Of a stretch of DNA of 33,492 nucleotides, positions 1 through 10,000 are shown piece after piece. Position 1 is the first letter of the stretch; the number at the start of each line of letters is the position of its first letter. The position numbers and the translations under genes were made by a program. Source of the stretch: Alcanivorax sp. DP30 (GTDB lineage Bacteria; Pseudomonadota; Gammaproteobacteria; Pseudomonadales; Alcanivoracaceae); contig NZ_WTUY01000004.1 in assembly GCF_009882945.1 (NCBI RefSeq), forward strand, positions 923,676 to 957,167, read 5' to 3'. Below the pieces are notes generated by a model. The model did not search any database. It saw only the letters and a program-made list of their open reading frames with translations, and was not told where the DNA came from.

Positions 1-480
1 GGGTAAATCGGCCTTTAAAGACGTTGGCAATCGCGCCGCGAGCGACGCTCCTACGGGAAGGTCTTTGCTGCAAGCCATTCCTTCAAATCCGCGGTGAACC
101 AAAAACGTGCCTCGCGTAATTAGCGCGGAAGTGTTGCGGAGTCGGATGATAGTGACCCGCCGCTACTCCTGCTTGGTGGTTTTTTCGGGCCATTGAGCGG
201 TTTACGACCGTGCTTGGGAACAAGCAGGGCCAGCCTGTTTTCCCCTGTGACTTTTTGTTCTTATCCCTTTCTTATCAGCTAGTAATAACGGCTCACCAAA
301 AATGAGTCTGCTTCGTTATTTAATGTGTATATATGTAAATATTGGCCAATTTTGAGAACTGGTTGTATCGAACCGTTTCATTATGTTGGTACGTTTATGC
401 CACTTTATGTGGGCAAATATCTGCTCAGTCACAAGATTAATAATAAGAAGCCCGTTCGGGCGAGCCTTTTGGAGTGCTAC
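1..480. other. Gene-free upstream region with one REP half-site
   Basis: No coding region is convincing here. Positions 31-57 hold a REP-like arm (TCGCGCCGCGAGCGACGCTC and on to CTACGGG) matching the arms at 10359-10385 and 10516-10542. Positions 86-100 hold AATCCGCGGTGAACC, a variant of the outer repeat arm found at 5361 and 10578. The part from about 240 to 470 is AT-rich and presumably carries the promoter of the first gene, but I could not pick a convincing -35/-10 pair. A short hairpin GCCCGTTCGGGC at 450-461 sits just before the GGAG ribosome binding site at 471-474. Confidence 0.5.
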
Positions 481-1842
481 ATGAGAATAAGGAAGCTGCT
501 TCCTGCTGTTCTGGCAGGCGCCGGTTTTGTGTCTGCTTCACCGGTAATGGCCAGCATGGGGAATATTGGAACCACCTACGGCGTCTTGCCGTCCGATGTG
601 GCTTCGGCCCAGGCCCTGTCCCTGTTCAATGGACAAGTATCTGCGACTTACTACAACCCGGCCAATCTGGCTCGGGATTCCCGGGGAGTACTGACCTCCG
701 GCCTGATGCATGCGGACCACGAGCTGCGCGCCAGCAAGGTCAGTGGTGGTTCTTTTGCTTCTCCCCGTGATGGCGATATTCTCCAGGATGTTCCTTCCCA
801 GCAGGTCTTGCTGGGCATGAAAACCGACCTCACTGACCTGACCAGGTACGAACATCCCCTTTATCTGGGCTTTATGCTCGGAGTGGAAAAGTATGGCGAC
901 GAGATGATGGCCTTCAGCTCCGCCACCGATCGCGCCGGTCAGTACCTGGAGTATGGGCGTCAGCCCCTGTTTCTGAATCTGGGGGGTGGCACACAGATCT
1001 GGCGAGGCCTGGATATGGGGTTGTCTGCCCGTATCACCCTGCACTCCGAGGCCGAGCTGATCGCCAGTTCGACGTTGGGCGGGACGACCAGCTATGAAAG
1101 CCTGGAGGTTTCGGCGGTTCCTTCCATTCGTCCCATCTTCGGTATGAACATGGATTTCGGGGAGAGCTTCTGTGGTGAGGATGCCTGCTGGATGAATGGT
1201 CTGGAAGCTGCCTTCAGCTTCCGTGGGTACTCCAACTCCAGCACCAAGGTGGATTCAACCATCACCATCCCCGGTACCGTGCTGGATCCGGGCATGAGTC
1301 TGGCAGTGACCACCATCGATTCCTATCAGCCCAATATCTATGCCGCCGGTCTGGCTTACGCCCGGGACCGTTGGCGGGTTGGGGTAACCTTGGAAATGCA
1401 GCAGTGGTCGGACCTTGAGAGTGAGCTGGAAAGCGACACCATCAAGGATCAGGCGGTGAATGCCTCCGGCGCTGACCAGCTGGAGTTCAAGGATATCGTT
1501 GTGCCCCGCGTGGGCGGCGAATTCCACCTCAATGACACCTACATGCTGACAGGTGGGTTGGCCTTCAGTGAGTCACCCATGAGTTCGGATGGCTCCCTGG
1601 AAGTGAACTACCTGGACAACGACAAGTGGATTCTGGGGCTTGGCCTGACGGCGGAATACGCGTCGGTGCCGGTGCTGGCCTTCCCGGTGCGGTTTGATCT
1701 TGCCTACCAGTACCAGAAGCTGGAAAGCCGCGAGTTCGATCTCTATGACCAACGCGCGGCATCTTATCCGCAACCTTACGAAACCGTTGAAGCCGATGGG
1801 GATGTTCACATCTTTAGCGGTTCCATCACTCTGAAATTCTAG
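481..1842 (+). CDS. Outer-membrane beta-barrel protein, FadL/TodX-like (copy 1)
   Basis: The product is 453 residues. I chose the ATG at 481 over the in-frame start at 325 because it has GGAG just upstream and opens with a signal peptide (MRIRKLLPAVLAGAG..., predicted cut after PVMA, about residue 24). The mature protein has alternating aromatic and polar strands and ends in SGSITLKF, with the terminal Phe typical of outer-membrane barrels. The N-terminal block (TYGVLPSDVASAQALSLF, then SATYYNPANL) resembles the NPA-containing start of FadL/TodX-type hydrophobic-compound channels and relatives. Two Cys (in FCGEDACW) could form a local disulfide. It lies 11 bp upstream of a large lipoprotein and is paralogous to the protein at 5676-7031. 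Transport of a hydrophobic substrate is inference; the family is not certain. Confidence 0.72.
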   Translation: MRIRKLLPAVLAGAGFVSASPVMASMGNIGTTYGVLPSDVASAQALSLFNGQVSATYYNPANLARDSRGVLTSGLMHADHELRASKVSGGSFASPRDGDILQDVPSQQVLLGMKTDLTDLTRYEHPLYLGFMLGVEKYGDEMMAFSSATDRAGQYLEYGRQPLFLNLGGGTQIWRGLDMGLSARITLHSEAELIASSTLGGTTSYESLEVSAVPSIRPIFGMNMDFGESFCGEDACWMNGLEAAFSFRGYSNSSTKVDSTITIPGTVLDPGMSLAVTTIDSYQPNIYAAGLAYARDRWRVGVTLEMQQWSDLESELESDTIKDQAVNASGADQLEFKDIVVPRVGGEFHLNDTYMLTGGLAFSESPMSSDGSLEVNYLDNDKWILGLGLTAEYASVPVLAFPVRFDLAYQYQKLESREFDLYDQRAASYPQPYETVEADGDVHIFSGSITLKF

Positions 1843-1853
1843 GAGGCATGACC

Positions 1854-4800
1854 ATGAAGCTGAAAGCGTTATGCCTGGCGACCTCCGCGGCCTTGCTGGC
1901 CGCCTGTGGCGGGGAAGCCGGAGACAAACCGAGCTATGACAACTGGCAGGTTGGGGATGTGTATTACAGCTATCCCTACGATGGCCAGGACGGGGTATCC
2001 CCAAAGACACCGCTGGTACTGCGCTTTTCCCACAAGGTCAGCGTGGATGACAGCAACTTTGCCTTGCTGGAATGCCCGTCCGTGGGCGATGCCTGTGAAG
2101 ATACCGGCGGCAACCGGATTGCGCTGGAAGCACCGCAAGCCGTGGATGGCGGCATGGGCGTGGTACTTCAGCCGGCGGCCCCGCTGGATCTGACCACCCA
2201 CTACCGGCTGGTACTCAGCGACATCCAGACCCGCAACGGCAACGCCCAGTTTGATGACGGTGGGCTGGACTTTGTCACCCGCATGGCGTCCTCCGGGCCG
2301 CTCTCTGATCAGCAGATGGCGCCGGATCTGGCGGTCAGCAAGGTGATCCCGGATGGAAATCCCCTGCAGTTCATGGATTTCTCCACCCTCCGTCTGCAGT
2401 TCAATCAGCAACTGGATGTGACCACGCTGGTCTACGGTGAAACCGATACCGATGGTTCTGTGGAACTGGAAGGCCCGCAAGGCACGGTGCCGGCGATCCT
2501 GCTGGCCAAGGGAAATGCGGTCACCATCGACCCGAAAGAAGATTTGGTCGCCGGCAAGTCCTACACCCTCAAACTCACCGACTCGGTGCGCGGTGTGGGC
2601 CAGGATGGCCTCACCGGCGGCTATACCCGAACCTGGACCGCCGGCGATTCCATGCCGCGGGCGACCCTGGTGCAGGAAGTGGTTCAGGCCACTGACGAGA
2701 CCGTGGATCCCTGTAATGCCCCGGACGCCATCGGTGCAAAACTCACCGGCGCCGCCATGAATTGTGTGCCCGTTCAGTCCACGCTGCTGGGCAGCAAGGA
2801 TGCCACGCTGCAATCCGGTGATGTGCATGCGGAACTGGCGTTCCTGCCCAACTACCCGGATGTATCGCCGTTGCGGATTGCCCGCAACAGCCTGCTCACC
2901 GGCAGCAACATCGAAGTCAAAGTGGGCGGTGACGTGGCGGCAGGCATCGAGACCGGTGCCATCAGCGTGACCTTCCTGTCAGATGCCTCCGGCTATCTGC
3001 TGCCCAATCCCTACAGCGATTCCCATGAAGCGCCCAAGCAGGTGAAGCTGTACATGGATGTGTCCATGACCGCGGAAAACCCGGAAGCCAATGGCGCCCT
3101 CAGCCAGACGCTCATGCACGTGGAGCTCAACGGCATGGCGCTGGTCAACGATGGCCGCATGGAGATTGATGCTGTCGGCGTGGTCGAGCCAACCGTCCTG
3201 GGTCAGGAAACCGCTTTCGGCCTGCTCAGTTTCCACATGAAGTCCTACGAGGATCAGGAAAATGCCCCGGCAGTGGTGCCGGACATGACGGCTCCCGTGC
3301 TGCAGAGTGTGGCTCCGGCCGTAAATGATAATGGTGTGGCTGACATGGCACGCCCCGGTGACCCAGTCATCCTCAACTTCAGCGAACCGCTGGATCCGGC
3401 CACCCTGGAGGCGGGCAACAGTCTTGACCTGCTCAGTGGCGGGGTGTCCCAGCCATTTGACTGGGAGCTGGATGGCGCCACCCTGATTCTGCGTCCGGTC
3501 TCGGCGCTCGCCATGGGGGCGGATTATCAAGTCCAGCTCAGTGGTGCCGTGACAGACCTGGCCGGTAATCCGATCAGCCCGGTGAGCAGCAGCTTCAGCA
3601 TGCCTGCTGTGGTGGGAGAGGCGGCGCCCCCCATTGTCATGACCAGCTATCCGGGTTTCCCCTGTGCCAGCGATAAAGAGCACTGGGAGATCGAAGCCGG
3701 TAATCACGGTTTCTGTGAGGGCGGAAAGACCGAAGATGATCGTAACCCGGTGCCACAGTTGCCGGCGGACCGTTCCATCCGGGTGAGCTTCTCCCAGGAT
3801 ATCGATCCGGATTCTGTGGTGTTCGAAAACAGTGAAGCCTGCGGTACAGGCAGCTTCCGGGTAGAGAAAGTGGAGTCGGACGCCCAAGGCGTACCGGTTC
3901 GCTATGACGAAGACGGCAAGCGCAAGTACCGCTGTGAAGCCGGTGTGCCCGGCACCCTCAAGGTGGGCGCCCGGAGTCTGGTGTTTACCCCCAATGAGCC
4001 CTGGGAAGAAGGCGTCAGCTACCGATACCTGCTGATGAGCGTCAACGGTACCGGTGGCCAGCAAGCCGATGATTGCAGCAGTGGCGAAGCGATCTGCTCT
4101 GTCGATGGCAAGCGCCTGCAGACGGCGGTGTTGCGCGCCCCGGACGCTGACATGGGTGGCCCGGACATGCACCTGCACTTCACCGGTGCCGCGCCGCGGC
4201 AATCCGTGTACCAGCCGCTGCGGAACCTGCCCACGGCAGACCTGAACGGTAATGGTCACTTTGATGCGGGTGAGCCGGGCTATGGAGGCAATGGACCAGG
4301 GGTAAACACTACCGGGCTGGTGGTGGACAGCTATGATGGTGACGGTATCCTCTCCGATCCATCACTGGTCTGCGATGTGCCGGAGGAGTGCGACATCCAT
4401 GTTGTCGGTGGGCTGAATACGGAAGTGTTTGGTTCGGCGGTATACCGGGATCTGCAAACCGGTGAAATGGTGATTGATCCGGAAACGGACGAGCCCCTGC
4501 GCGCCGTCAGGGTCGGCTTGTACCCAACCATGATCCAGGCATCTTCGGTCACGCTTCTGGTGAAGATCATTAGTTTGATCCCCAGCGAAACCCCCACTGA
4601 AACCCAGTACATGCGCATGCGTTATAGCTGTGTCGCCTGGCCGGAAGATGCGGAGAACTTCTGCGGTAAAACGAACCCGGATGGTAGTTATGTCTACGAC
4701 GAGATTGAGCGTCAGGGTTTGATCCCCGGCTGGATTGTGGAGACCGAGTCCGGTCCCGAGTTCCGTGCGGACGTAGAAGTGTACCTGGATGCACCTGACA

Positions 4801-5048
4801 TGCATATCGTGCTGGATGGCAGCCACAGTCTGCACAGTGCTCCGCTGACACTGAATCTGTCTGGGCCTGTGGCTTTCCTGCCGGATGGCCGTATGGTGAT
4901 AGAGCAGTTCAACAGCAATGCGGTTCCGATTGATGTGAAACTGGGGATCGAGCTGGGCTTCATTCCGTTGGCCAACCCGGAGATCTACCTGCAGATTCCG
5001 CAAAATGGCTTGCATCTCCAGTATCTCGGGGAGCCCATCAAGCAGTAA
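1854..5048 (+). CDS. Large Ig-like domain lipoprotein (copy 1)
   Basis: The product is 1064 residues. AGGAGG at 1841-1846 is 7 nt from the ATG at 1854 but only 1 nt from the ATG at 1848, so 1854 is the better start; it also matches the start of the paralogue at 7044. MKLKALCLATSAALLAACGG is a lipoprotein signal with the lipobox LAAC. Several SbsA/Big_5-like Ig repeats are visible: about residues 35-140 (SPKTPLVLRFSHKV), about 500-583 (PVILNFSEPLDPATL ... VTDLAGNPI) and about 640-740 (RSIRVSFSQDIDPDSV). The Cys are clustered in pairs, which suits a periplasmic or surface location. It is probably co-transcribed and co-functional with the barrel upstream, for example as a surface or periplasmic partner. 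No enzymatic motif was recognised. A terminator follows 18 bp after the stop. Confidence 0.75.
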   Translation: MKLKALCLATSAALLAACGGEAGDKPSYDNWQVGDVYYSYPYDGQDGVSPKTPLVLRFSHKVSVDDSNFALLECPSVGDACEDTGGNRIALEAPQAVDGGMGVVLQPAAPLDLTTHYRLVLSDIQTRNGNAQFDDGGLDFVTRMASSGPLSDQQMAPDLAVSKVIPDGNPLQFMDFSTLRLQFNQQLDVTTLVYGETDTDGSVELEGPQGTVPAILLAKGNAVTIDPKEDLVAGKSYTLKLTDSVRGVGQDGLTGGYTRTWTAGDSMPRATLVQEVVQATDETVDPCNAPDAIGAKLTGAAMNCVPVQSTLLGSKDATLQSGDVHAELAFLPNYPDVSPLRIARNSLLTGSNIEVKVGGDVAAGIETGAISVTFLSDASGYLLPNPYSDSHEAPKQVKLYMDVSMTAENPEANGALSQTLMHVELNGMALVNDGRMEIDAVGVVEPTVLGQETAFGLLSFHMKSYEDQENAPAVVPDMTAPVLQSVAPAVNDNGVADMARPGDPVILNFSEPLDPATLEAGNSLDLLSGGVSQPFDWELDGATLILRPVSALAMGADYQVQLSGAVTDLAGNPISPVSSSFSMPAVVGEAAPPIVMTSYPGFPCASDKEHWEIEAGNHGFCEGGKTEDDRNPVPQLPADRSIRVSFSQDIDPDSVVFENSEACGTGSFRVEKVESDAQGVPVRYDEDGKRKYRCEAGVPGTLKVGARSLVFTPNEPWEEGVSYRYLLMSVNGTGGQQADDCSSGEAICSVDGKRLQTAVLRAPDADMGGPDMHLHFTGAAPRQSVYQPLRNLPTADLNGNGHFDAGEPGYGGNGPGVNTTGLVVDSYDGDGILSDPSLVCDVPEECDIHVVGGLNTEVFGSAVYRDLQTGEMVIDPETDEPLRAVRVGLYPTMIQASSVTLLVKIISLIPSETPTETQYMRMRYSCVAWPEDAENFCGKTNPDGSYVYDEIERQGLIPGWIVETESGPEFRADVEVYLDAPDMHIVLDGSHSLHSAPLTLNLSGPVAFLPDGRMVIEQFNSNAVPIDVKLGIELGFIPLANPEIYLQIPQNGLHLQYLGEPIKQ

Positions 5049-5066
5049 CCACGCTGCTTTGCATCA

Positions 5067-5091
5067 AGCCGGCCTTCGGGCCGGCTTTTTT
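5067..5091 (+). terminator. Intrinsic terminator after copy-1 gene pair
   Basis: AGCCGGCC-TTCG-GGCCGGCT is a perfect 8-bp stem with a UUCG tetraloop, followed by a run of T. It ends the barrel/lipoprotein operon. Confidence 0.93.
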
Positions 5092-5093
5092 GT

Positions 5094-5374
5094 GGTTCAT
5101 CGCGGATTAGCAGGAAAACGGTATAGGGCCAGGGTTCGGCCGCTATCTACGGTAACGCTTCAGGCTTTAAAACATCCGCCTTACCTCCATCGAGAGGTGG
5201 CCCGCGACCTCTCCGGAGGCGCAGAGGCAGACGCTAATCACCCGGGGCTTCATGTGGGAGCGTGCTTGCACGCGAATGGCCCCTCGCGACTGATAACCGG
5301 TTCGCGTGCAAGCACGCTCCCACAGCACTTGCATTTACCGGGAGCGGTGGCTTCCCTCTAATCCGCGATGAGGC
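5094..5374. repeat. Composite repeat: outer inverted arms around a REP doublet
   Basis: Outer arms GGTTCATCGCGGATTAGCAG (5094-5113) and CTAATCCGCGATGA (5358-5371) are inverted copies of one motif. Inside is a perfect 24-bp inverted pair of REP arms, 5253-5276 and 5301-5324, starting TGTGGGAGCGTGCTTG and ending GCGAA. The same outer arms frame a different interior at 10316-10590. The structure resembles a BIME or MITE-like non-autonomous element. No transposase (RAYT) lies in the window. Confidence 0.75.
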
Positions 5375-5675
5375 TTTTTTGTGCCTGGCCGTCTGGGGAA
5401 AAGAACACAGTGGGGCGTGTAAGCCCCATGAAACCTGCCCATTTCCGAAACACTTCGATTACACACCTTAACAAGTCGCTCAAGTCGCACACGTATCTCA
5501 ACCATTCCCAACCTTTTCGCAACGGCCCTAGCACGGGCGTTTTGTTTTACTTATTGCATATACACAGGCAGGAACAGGTCAGCCGGTGCATACCGTTCAC
5601 CTGATCTTCGCTGCAACAAAGCCACGCTGAATCAACAGTGGCAATAAGCCGAATAACAAACGCCGGAGACCGAAT
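5375..5675. other. Leader of the second gene pair; short hairpins only
   Basis: No gene was seen. A small hairpin TGGGGC-GTGTAA-GCCCCA lies at 5411-5428, and a weaker one, GCCC...GGGC followed by GTTTTGTTTTA, at 5525-5548. The rest is AT-richer than the genes and presumably holds the promoter for the 5676 gene. No -35/-10 pair stands out. GGAG at 5662-5665 serves the 5676 start. Confidence 0.45.
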
Positions 5676-7031
5676 ATGTCCGTCAAACCCTTGAGCCGCC
5701 TTGGGGCTGCCGCCCTCTTCTCGACCCTGCTGACCGCCCCGGCGTTTGCCGCCATGGGGAACACGGCCAGCACCTATGGCCTGCTGCCGATCGATGTGGG
5801 CACGGCACAGGGCCTGTCCCTGTTCAACACCCAGGCCTCTGCGTTGTACTACAACCCGGCTTACCTGACCCAGGATCCGCGCGGTGAACTGACCGTGGGC
5901 CTGCTTCACGGTGAGCACGATCTGCGTGTCACCAGCAACGGCAATCCCAGTGGCGGTGGCGCCGCAGTGGTTCGCGATGGCGACAAGGCCAACGTGGCAG
6001 ACAGCCAGCAACAGATCATTGCCCTGAAAACCGACCTCACCGACCTGCTCAAAGGTGAGCACCCGCTGTACTTCGCCATCATCGCCGGGGTGGAAAAATA
6101 TGGCGAAGAGATGCTCGCCTTCGAGTCCAAGAATTCCCGCGAAGGTCAGTTCATGCAGTACGGCCGCCAGCCCCTGTTCCTGAACCTGGGCGGTGGTCTG
6201 GAAGTCGCCAACGGTATCACCACAGGTGCCTCCGCCCATGTTTCCCTGCGCAGTGAAGCGACCCTGATCGCCAGTGCCAACCTTGCCGGTGTCACCCAAT
6301 ACGAAGAACTGACGGTGCAAGCCAAGCCGATCATTCGTCCGGTGCTTTCCATGAATCTGGAATACGACAAGATCTTCTGCGGCAAGGAAGACTGTGGCAT
6401 CTGGACCGGACTGGAAACCGCCTTCGCGTTCCGTGGCCACACCGAAGCGCGCACCGCGGTGGAATCCAACCTGACCATCCCGGGGACCGTCCTGGATCCG
6501 GGGATTTCTGTCCTGATCGATACCATTGATTCCTATCAGCCGGATATCCTCAGCGCCGGTCTGCTGTATCACTTCTCGGACAATTTCCGTGCAGCCGTGA
6601 GTGTCGAGCAGCAGAACTGGAGTGATCTGGAAGACCAGCTGGACCGCGACACCGTAAAAGACCAGGCCAATGCCAACTTCCAGGACATCCTGGTACCGCG
6701 TATCGGTGCAGAATGGACCATCAATGAGAATATCATGCTGTTTGGTGGTGTGGCCTATCAGGAAAGCCCGCTGGAAAGCATCCAGACCCCGGACACCAAC
6801 TACTTCGATAACGATCGCCTGATAGTGGGTGTGGGCAGTGCCTTGATCATCAACAACCCGCCGATCCTGGCCTACCCCATGCGTCTCGATTTCGGTTACC
6901 AGTACCAGCAGCTCCAGGAGCGTGATTTCGAGCTGACGAGTACTCGTCCCGGCGTGACCAACCCCTATGAGTCCGTGAGCACTGACGGCGACGTCCATGT
7001 GTTCTCCGGTTCACTTACGCTGAAGTTCTAA
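5676..7031 (+). CDS. Outer-membrane beta-barrel protein, FadL/TodX-like (copy 2)
   Basis: The product is 451 residues and starts with a clear signal peptide (MSVKPLSRLGAAALFSTLL..., predicted cut after PAFA, about residue 25). It is collinear with the protein at 481-1842: shared blocks include TYGLLPIDVGTAQGLSLF, LYYNPAYLTQDPRGELT, the QYGRQPLFLNLGGG segment, TIPGTVLDPG and the C-terminal SGSLTLKF. The FCGKEDCGIW motif keeps the two Cys of copy 1. The final Phe and strand pattern support an outer-membrane barrel. It is 12 bp upstream of the second Ig-like lipoprotein. Both copies look intact, so this is a duplication with divergence and not a decaying copy. Substrate unknown. Confidence 0.74.
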   Translation: MSVKPLSRLGAAALFSTLLTAPAFAAMGNTASTYGLLPIDVGTAQGLSLFNTQASALYYNPAYLTQDPRGELTVGLLHGEHDLRVTSNGNPSGGGAAVVRDGDKANVADSQQQIIALKTDLTDLLKGEHPLYFAIIAGVEKYGEEMLAFESKNSREGQFMQYGRQPLFLNLGGGLEVANGITTGASAHVSLRSEATLIASANLAGVTQYEELTVQAKPIIRPVLSMNLEYDKIFCGKEDCGIWTGLETAFAFRGHTEARTAVESNLTIPGTVLDPGISVLIDTIDSYQPDILSAGLLYHFSDNFRAAVSVEQQNWSDLEDQLDRDTVKDQANANFQDILVPRIGAEWTINENIMLFGGVAYQESPLESIQTPDTNYFDNDRLIVGVGSALIINNPPILAYPMRLDFGYQYQQLQERDFELTSTRPGVTNPYESVSTDGDVHVFSGSLTLKF

Positions 7032-7043
7032 CGGAGGCGCGAC

Positions 7044-10000
7044 ATGAAAAAGAACAAGATAGCCCTCATCGTATCCGCCATCGCGGCCGCATCCCTGGTG
7101 GGGTGTGGTGGCGACAGCGCCGACGTGAGTTTCAATACGCCCACCTTCAATGCGCGCAACCTGCATTACACCTATCCGCTGGATAACCAGCAGCAAGTGG
7201 CGCCGCGCACTATCGTGGCGCTGCAGTTCAGCCATACCGTGAACGCGGCAGCGGCAAACTTTGCCTTTACCGGACCGGGCGGGGAGAGCGTTGACTTTAC
7301 CTTGGAGTCCGTGGCTGAAGGCAAAGGGGTGGTGCTGACCCCCGTTGATGCGCTCAAGCCTGCTTCTGACTACAAGGTAGTGATGAACGGGGTGACCGTT
7401 CTCGGTGAAACCACCACCTTTAAAGACGGCACCCTGAACTTCACCACTCGCGCAGCCCTGGAGGGCCCACTGGCCACCCAGCGCACCAGTGATACTTTCG
7501 AAGTGTCCTCCCTGTTCCCGGATGACGGCCAGTTCAAGAGCATGGACTTTTCGTCGTTCCGTGTGCGTACTACCCAGGCCATCGATGCCAGTTCCGCCGT
7601 GTATGGCGACACGGTCAGCCTGATGAGCAATGGCGAAGTGGTGCCGGCGCTGATGCTGGTGGGCCGCACCGCCATCACCGTGGACCCCAAGGAAGACATG
7701 GTGCCGGGCCAGACCTACGAGCTGGTCATTGATGGTGTCCTGAATGACGCTGGCGATGCCATCGCGGCATTCAGCCACTCCACCGTACCGCAAGACACCA
7801 CGTCTCCGACCACCGGCGAGCGTGCCGTGTTGGTGACCAATGCGCCGCCGGCCGACCCGGATCTGGGTTGCCTGGATGATGGCGTGCGTCTTTCCGAGTT
7901 GACCGGTCAGCCGATCAACTGTGTGCCCGTCATTGGTACGTTGTTGCAGGACAAAACCGTTTCCAAACAGTCCGGGGATGTCTACGCCGAACTGGCGCAT
8001 ACTCCGAATTTCCCGGATGTGACGCCGCTACGGGTCAAGCGTGGTGGCATCCTCAAGGGCGACGCCCTGGAAGTGTTCATCGGCGGTGAAGTGCCGGTGG
8101 GTTTCGATTCCGGTGAAGTGACTGTGCAAATCATCTCCGATGCCACCGGTTACCTGTTCCCCAACCCCAATGCCGAAAGCGACGACGCGCCCAAGAAGCT
8201 GCGTCTGTTCATGGATATTGCCACCTCCACCACCGATGCCCGCGCCAACGGTGCCTTTACCCAGAACATCATGCATCTGGAATTGGTGGGTACCGGCCTG
8301 ATTGAGGACGGCCAGCTGAACACCGACGCTATCACCGTGGTAGAGCCGCGCGTTCTTGGTGTGGAAAACAGCTACGGTGTACTGAGCTTCCGCATGGAGT
8401 CCTACCTGGATCAGGAAAATGCGCCCATGCAGGCGGTGGACAGCGTCAATCCGTTCGTACCGGTCATGAATGGCGACAACGGTGCCGAGCTGTCCTGGCA
8501 ACCGGGCAACGTGGCCGACCGCATGGAGCCCGGCGAGCCCATCGTGATTCACTTCAACGAAGCGCTGGATCCGGATTCCATTGTGGCCGGCAGCAGCTTG
8601 CAGCTCACGGCGGGCGGGGTAGCTGAACCCTTCAGCTGGAAACTGAGTGGCAACGCCCTGGTGATCACCCCCGATGCCCCAGTGGCCTACGGGGTGGAAT
8701 ACGTGGTGACCACCACCCCGGACATCACGGATCTGAGTGGCAACCCGCTGCAGATGCTGGATTCCCTGGAAGGGGATAACAGCCTCGACTTCACCCTGCC
8801 GGAATACGCCATTCTGGATCCCGACGATGTGCGCCGCGGCCCGTTCGCCGCCACCGTCTACCCGGGCTTCCCCTGTGCCAGTTCTGCAGCGGATCAGACC
8901 GCCATCAATGCCGGTTTCCAGGGCGCCTGTCTGTCCTCCAGCAGTGAAGCCGAGCAGGTGGTTGTGGATCAGCTCCCCATTGTGGATTTGCCGTCCAATC
9001 GCCCCATCAAGGTTCGCTTCTCCCAAAACATGGATGCGAGCACCATTGTCCTCGGTGACACCTTCCTGGTGGAGAAGGACAACGGCGGTAGCTGGGCACC
9101 GGTGGAGGGCAGGCTGACCACGGCAACCCGGGCAACTATCTTCACCCCTGAGCAACCCTGGGAAGAAGGCGCCTTGTACCGCTATGTGTTGGCAGGCAAT
9201 GGCGGCGGCACCGGGTGTGCCGGCATCTGTTCTGCCGATGGTTTGCCCCTGCAAACAGCCCCCCTGCTGGGTGGCGGTCTGCAGGAGGGTGGTCCGGACA
9301 TGGAAATCCTGTTCAAGGGTGGCCCGGCAGCGAACACCATCTTCCAGGAACTGGGTAACCTGCCCAGCGCGGACGTGAACAACAATTTCCAGATCGATAC
9401 CGGAGAGCCGGTGCTGACTGGTGATACTCTTGATCCGGCTGACACTCCGGCCAACGCCACGTTCATCATCCCGCGTGGTACCGGCGGGGAAGGGCTGGTG
9501 TCCTATGCCAATACCGGTTGCGGTTTTGACAACGTGGCCGCCGGCACACCAACCCAGTGTGACAGCGACAAGCTGCTCTACATTACCGGGCTGCTGAACA
9601 CCGAGATCATCGATTTCGATGCCGAGGAGCAGGGTGTACCGGTGGTGATTTATCCCACCACGGTGGCGCTGACCAACCTGGATGCCACCGCAGCCATTGG
9701 TGTCAAACTCACCGAAGGCGGGTTGCTGGATACGTTGCTTGGCAATATCCCGATCCTGGGCGATGCCTTGTCCAACCTGGTCAACTCCCTGCTGTCACTC
9801 ACCGGTCTTACCGATGTGATTGAAGCGGTGAACCTGGACAACATTGGCCTGATCCCGATTGATACGGCCACCGGCCCCAACATCATGCGGGTGCGCTACG
9901 GCCTGGAGGATCCCAATGATCCCAACAGCCCACGCAACGTGCCGCCAGTGGGTGATATCGTCGACACCCCGGATGGTCCGGTCTTCCGCATCACGTTCGA

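Noticed and set aside
450-461. Terminator or attenuator GCCCGTTCGGGC before the first barrel gene
   Set aside because: The stem is only 5 bp with a 2-nt loop and lacks a U tract; it is too weak to call.
5525-5548. Terminator GCCC...GGGC followed by GTTTTGTTTTA
   Set aside because: The stem is only 4 bp and the position within the leader of the second gene pair makes it an unlikely functional terminator.
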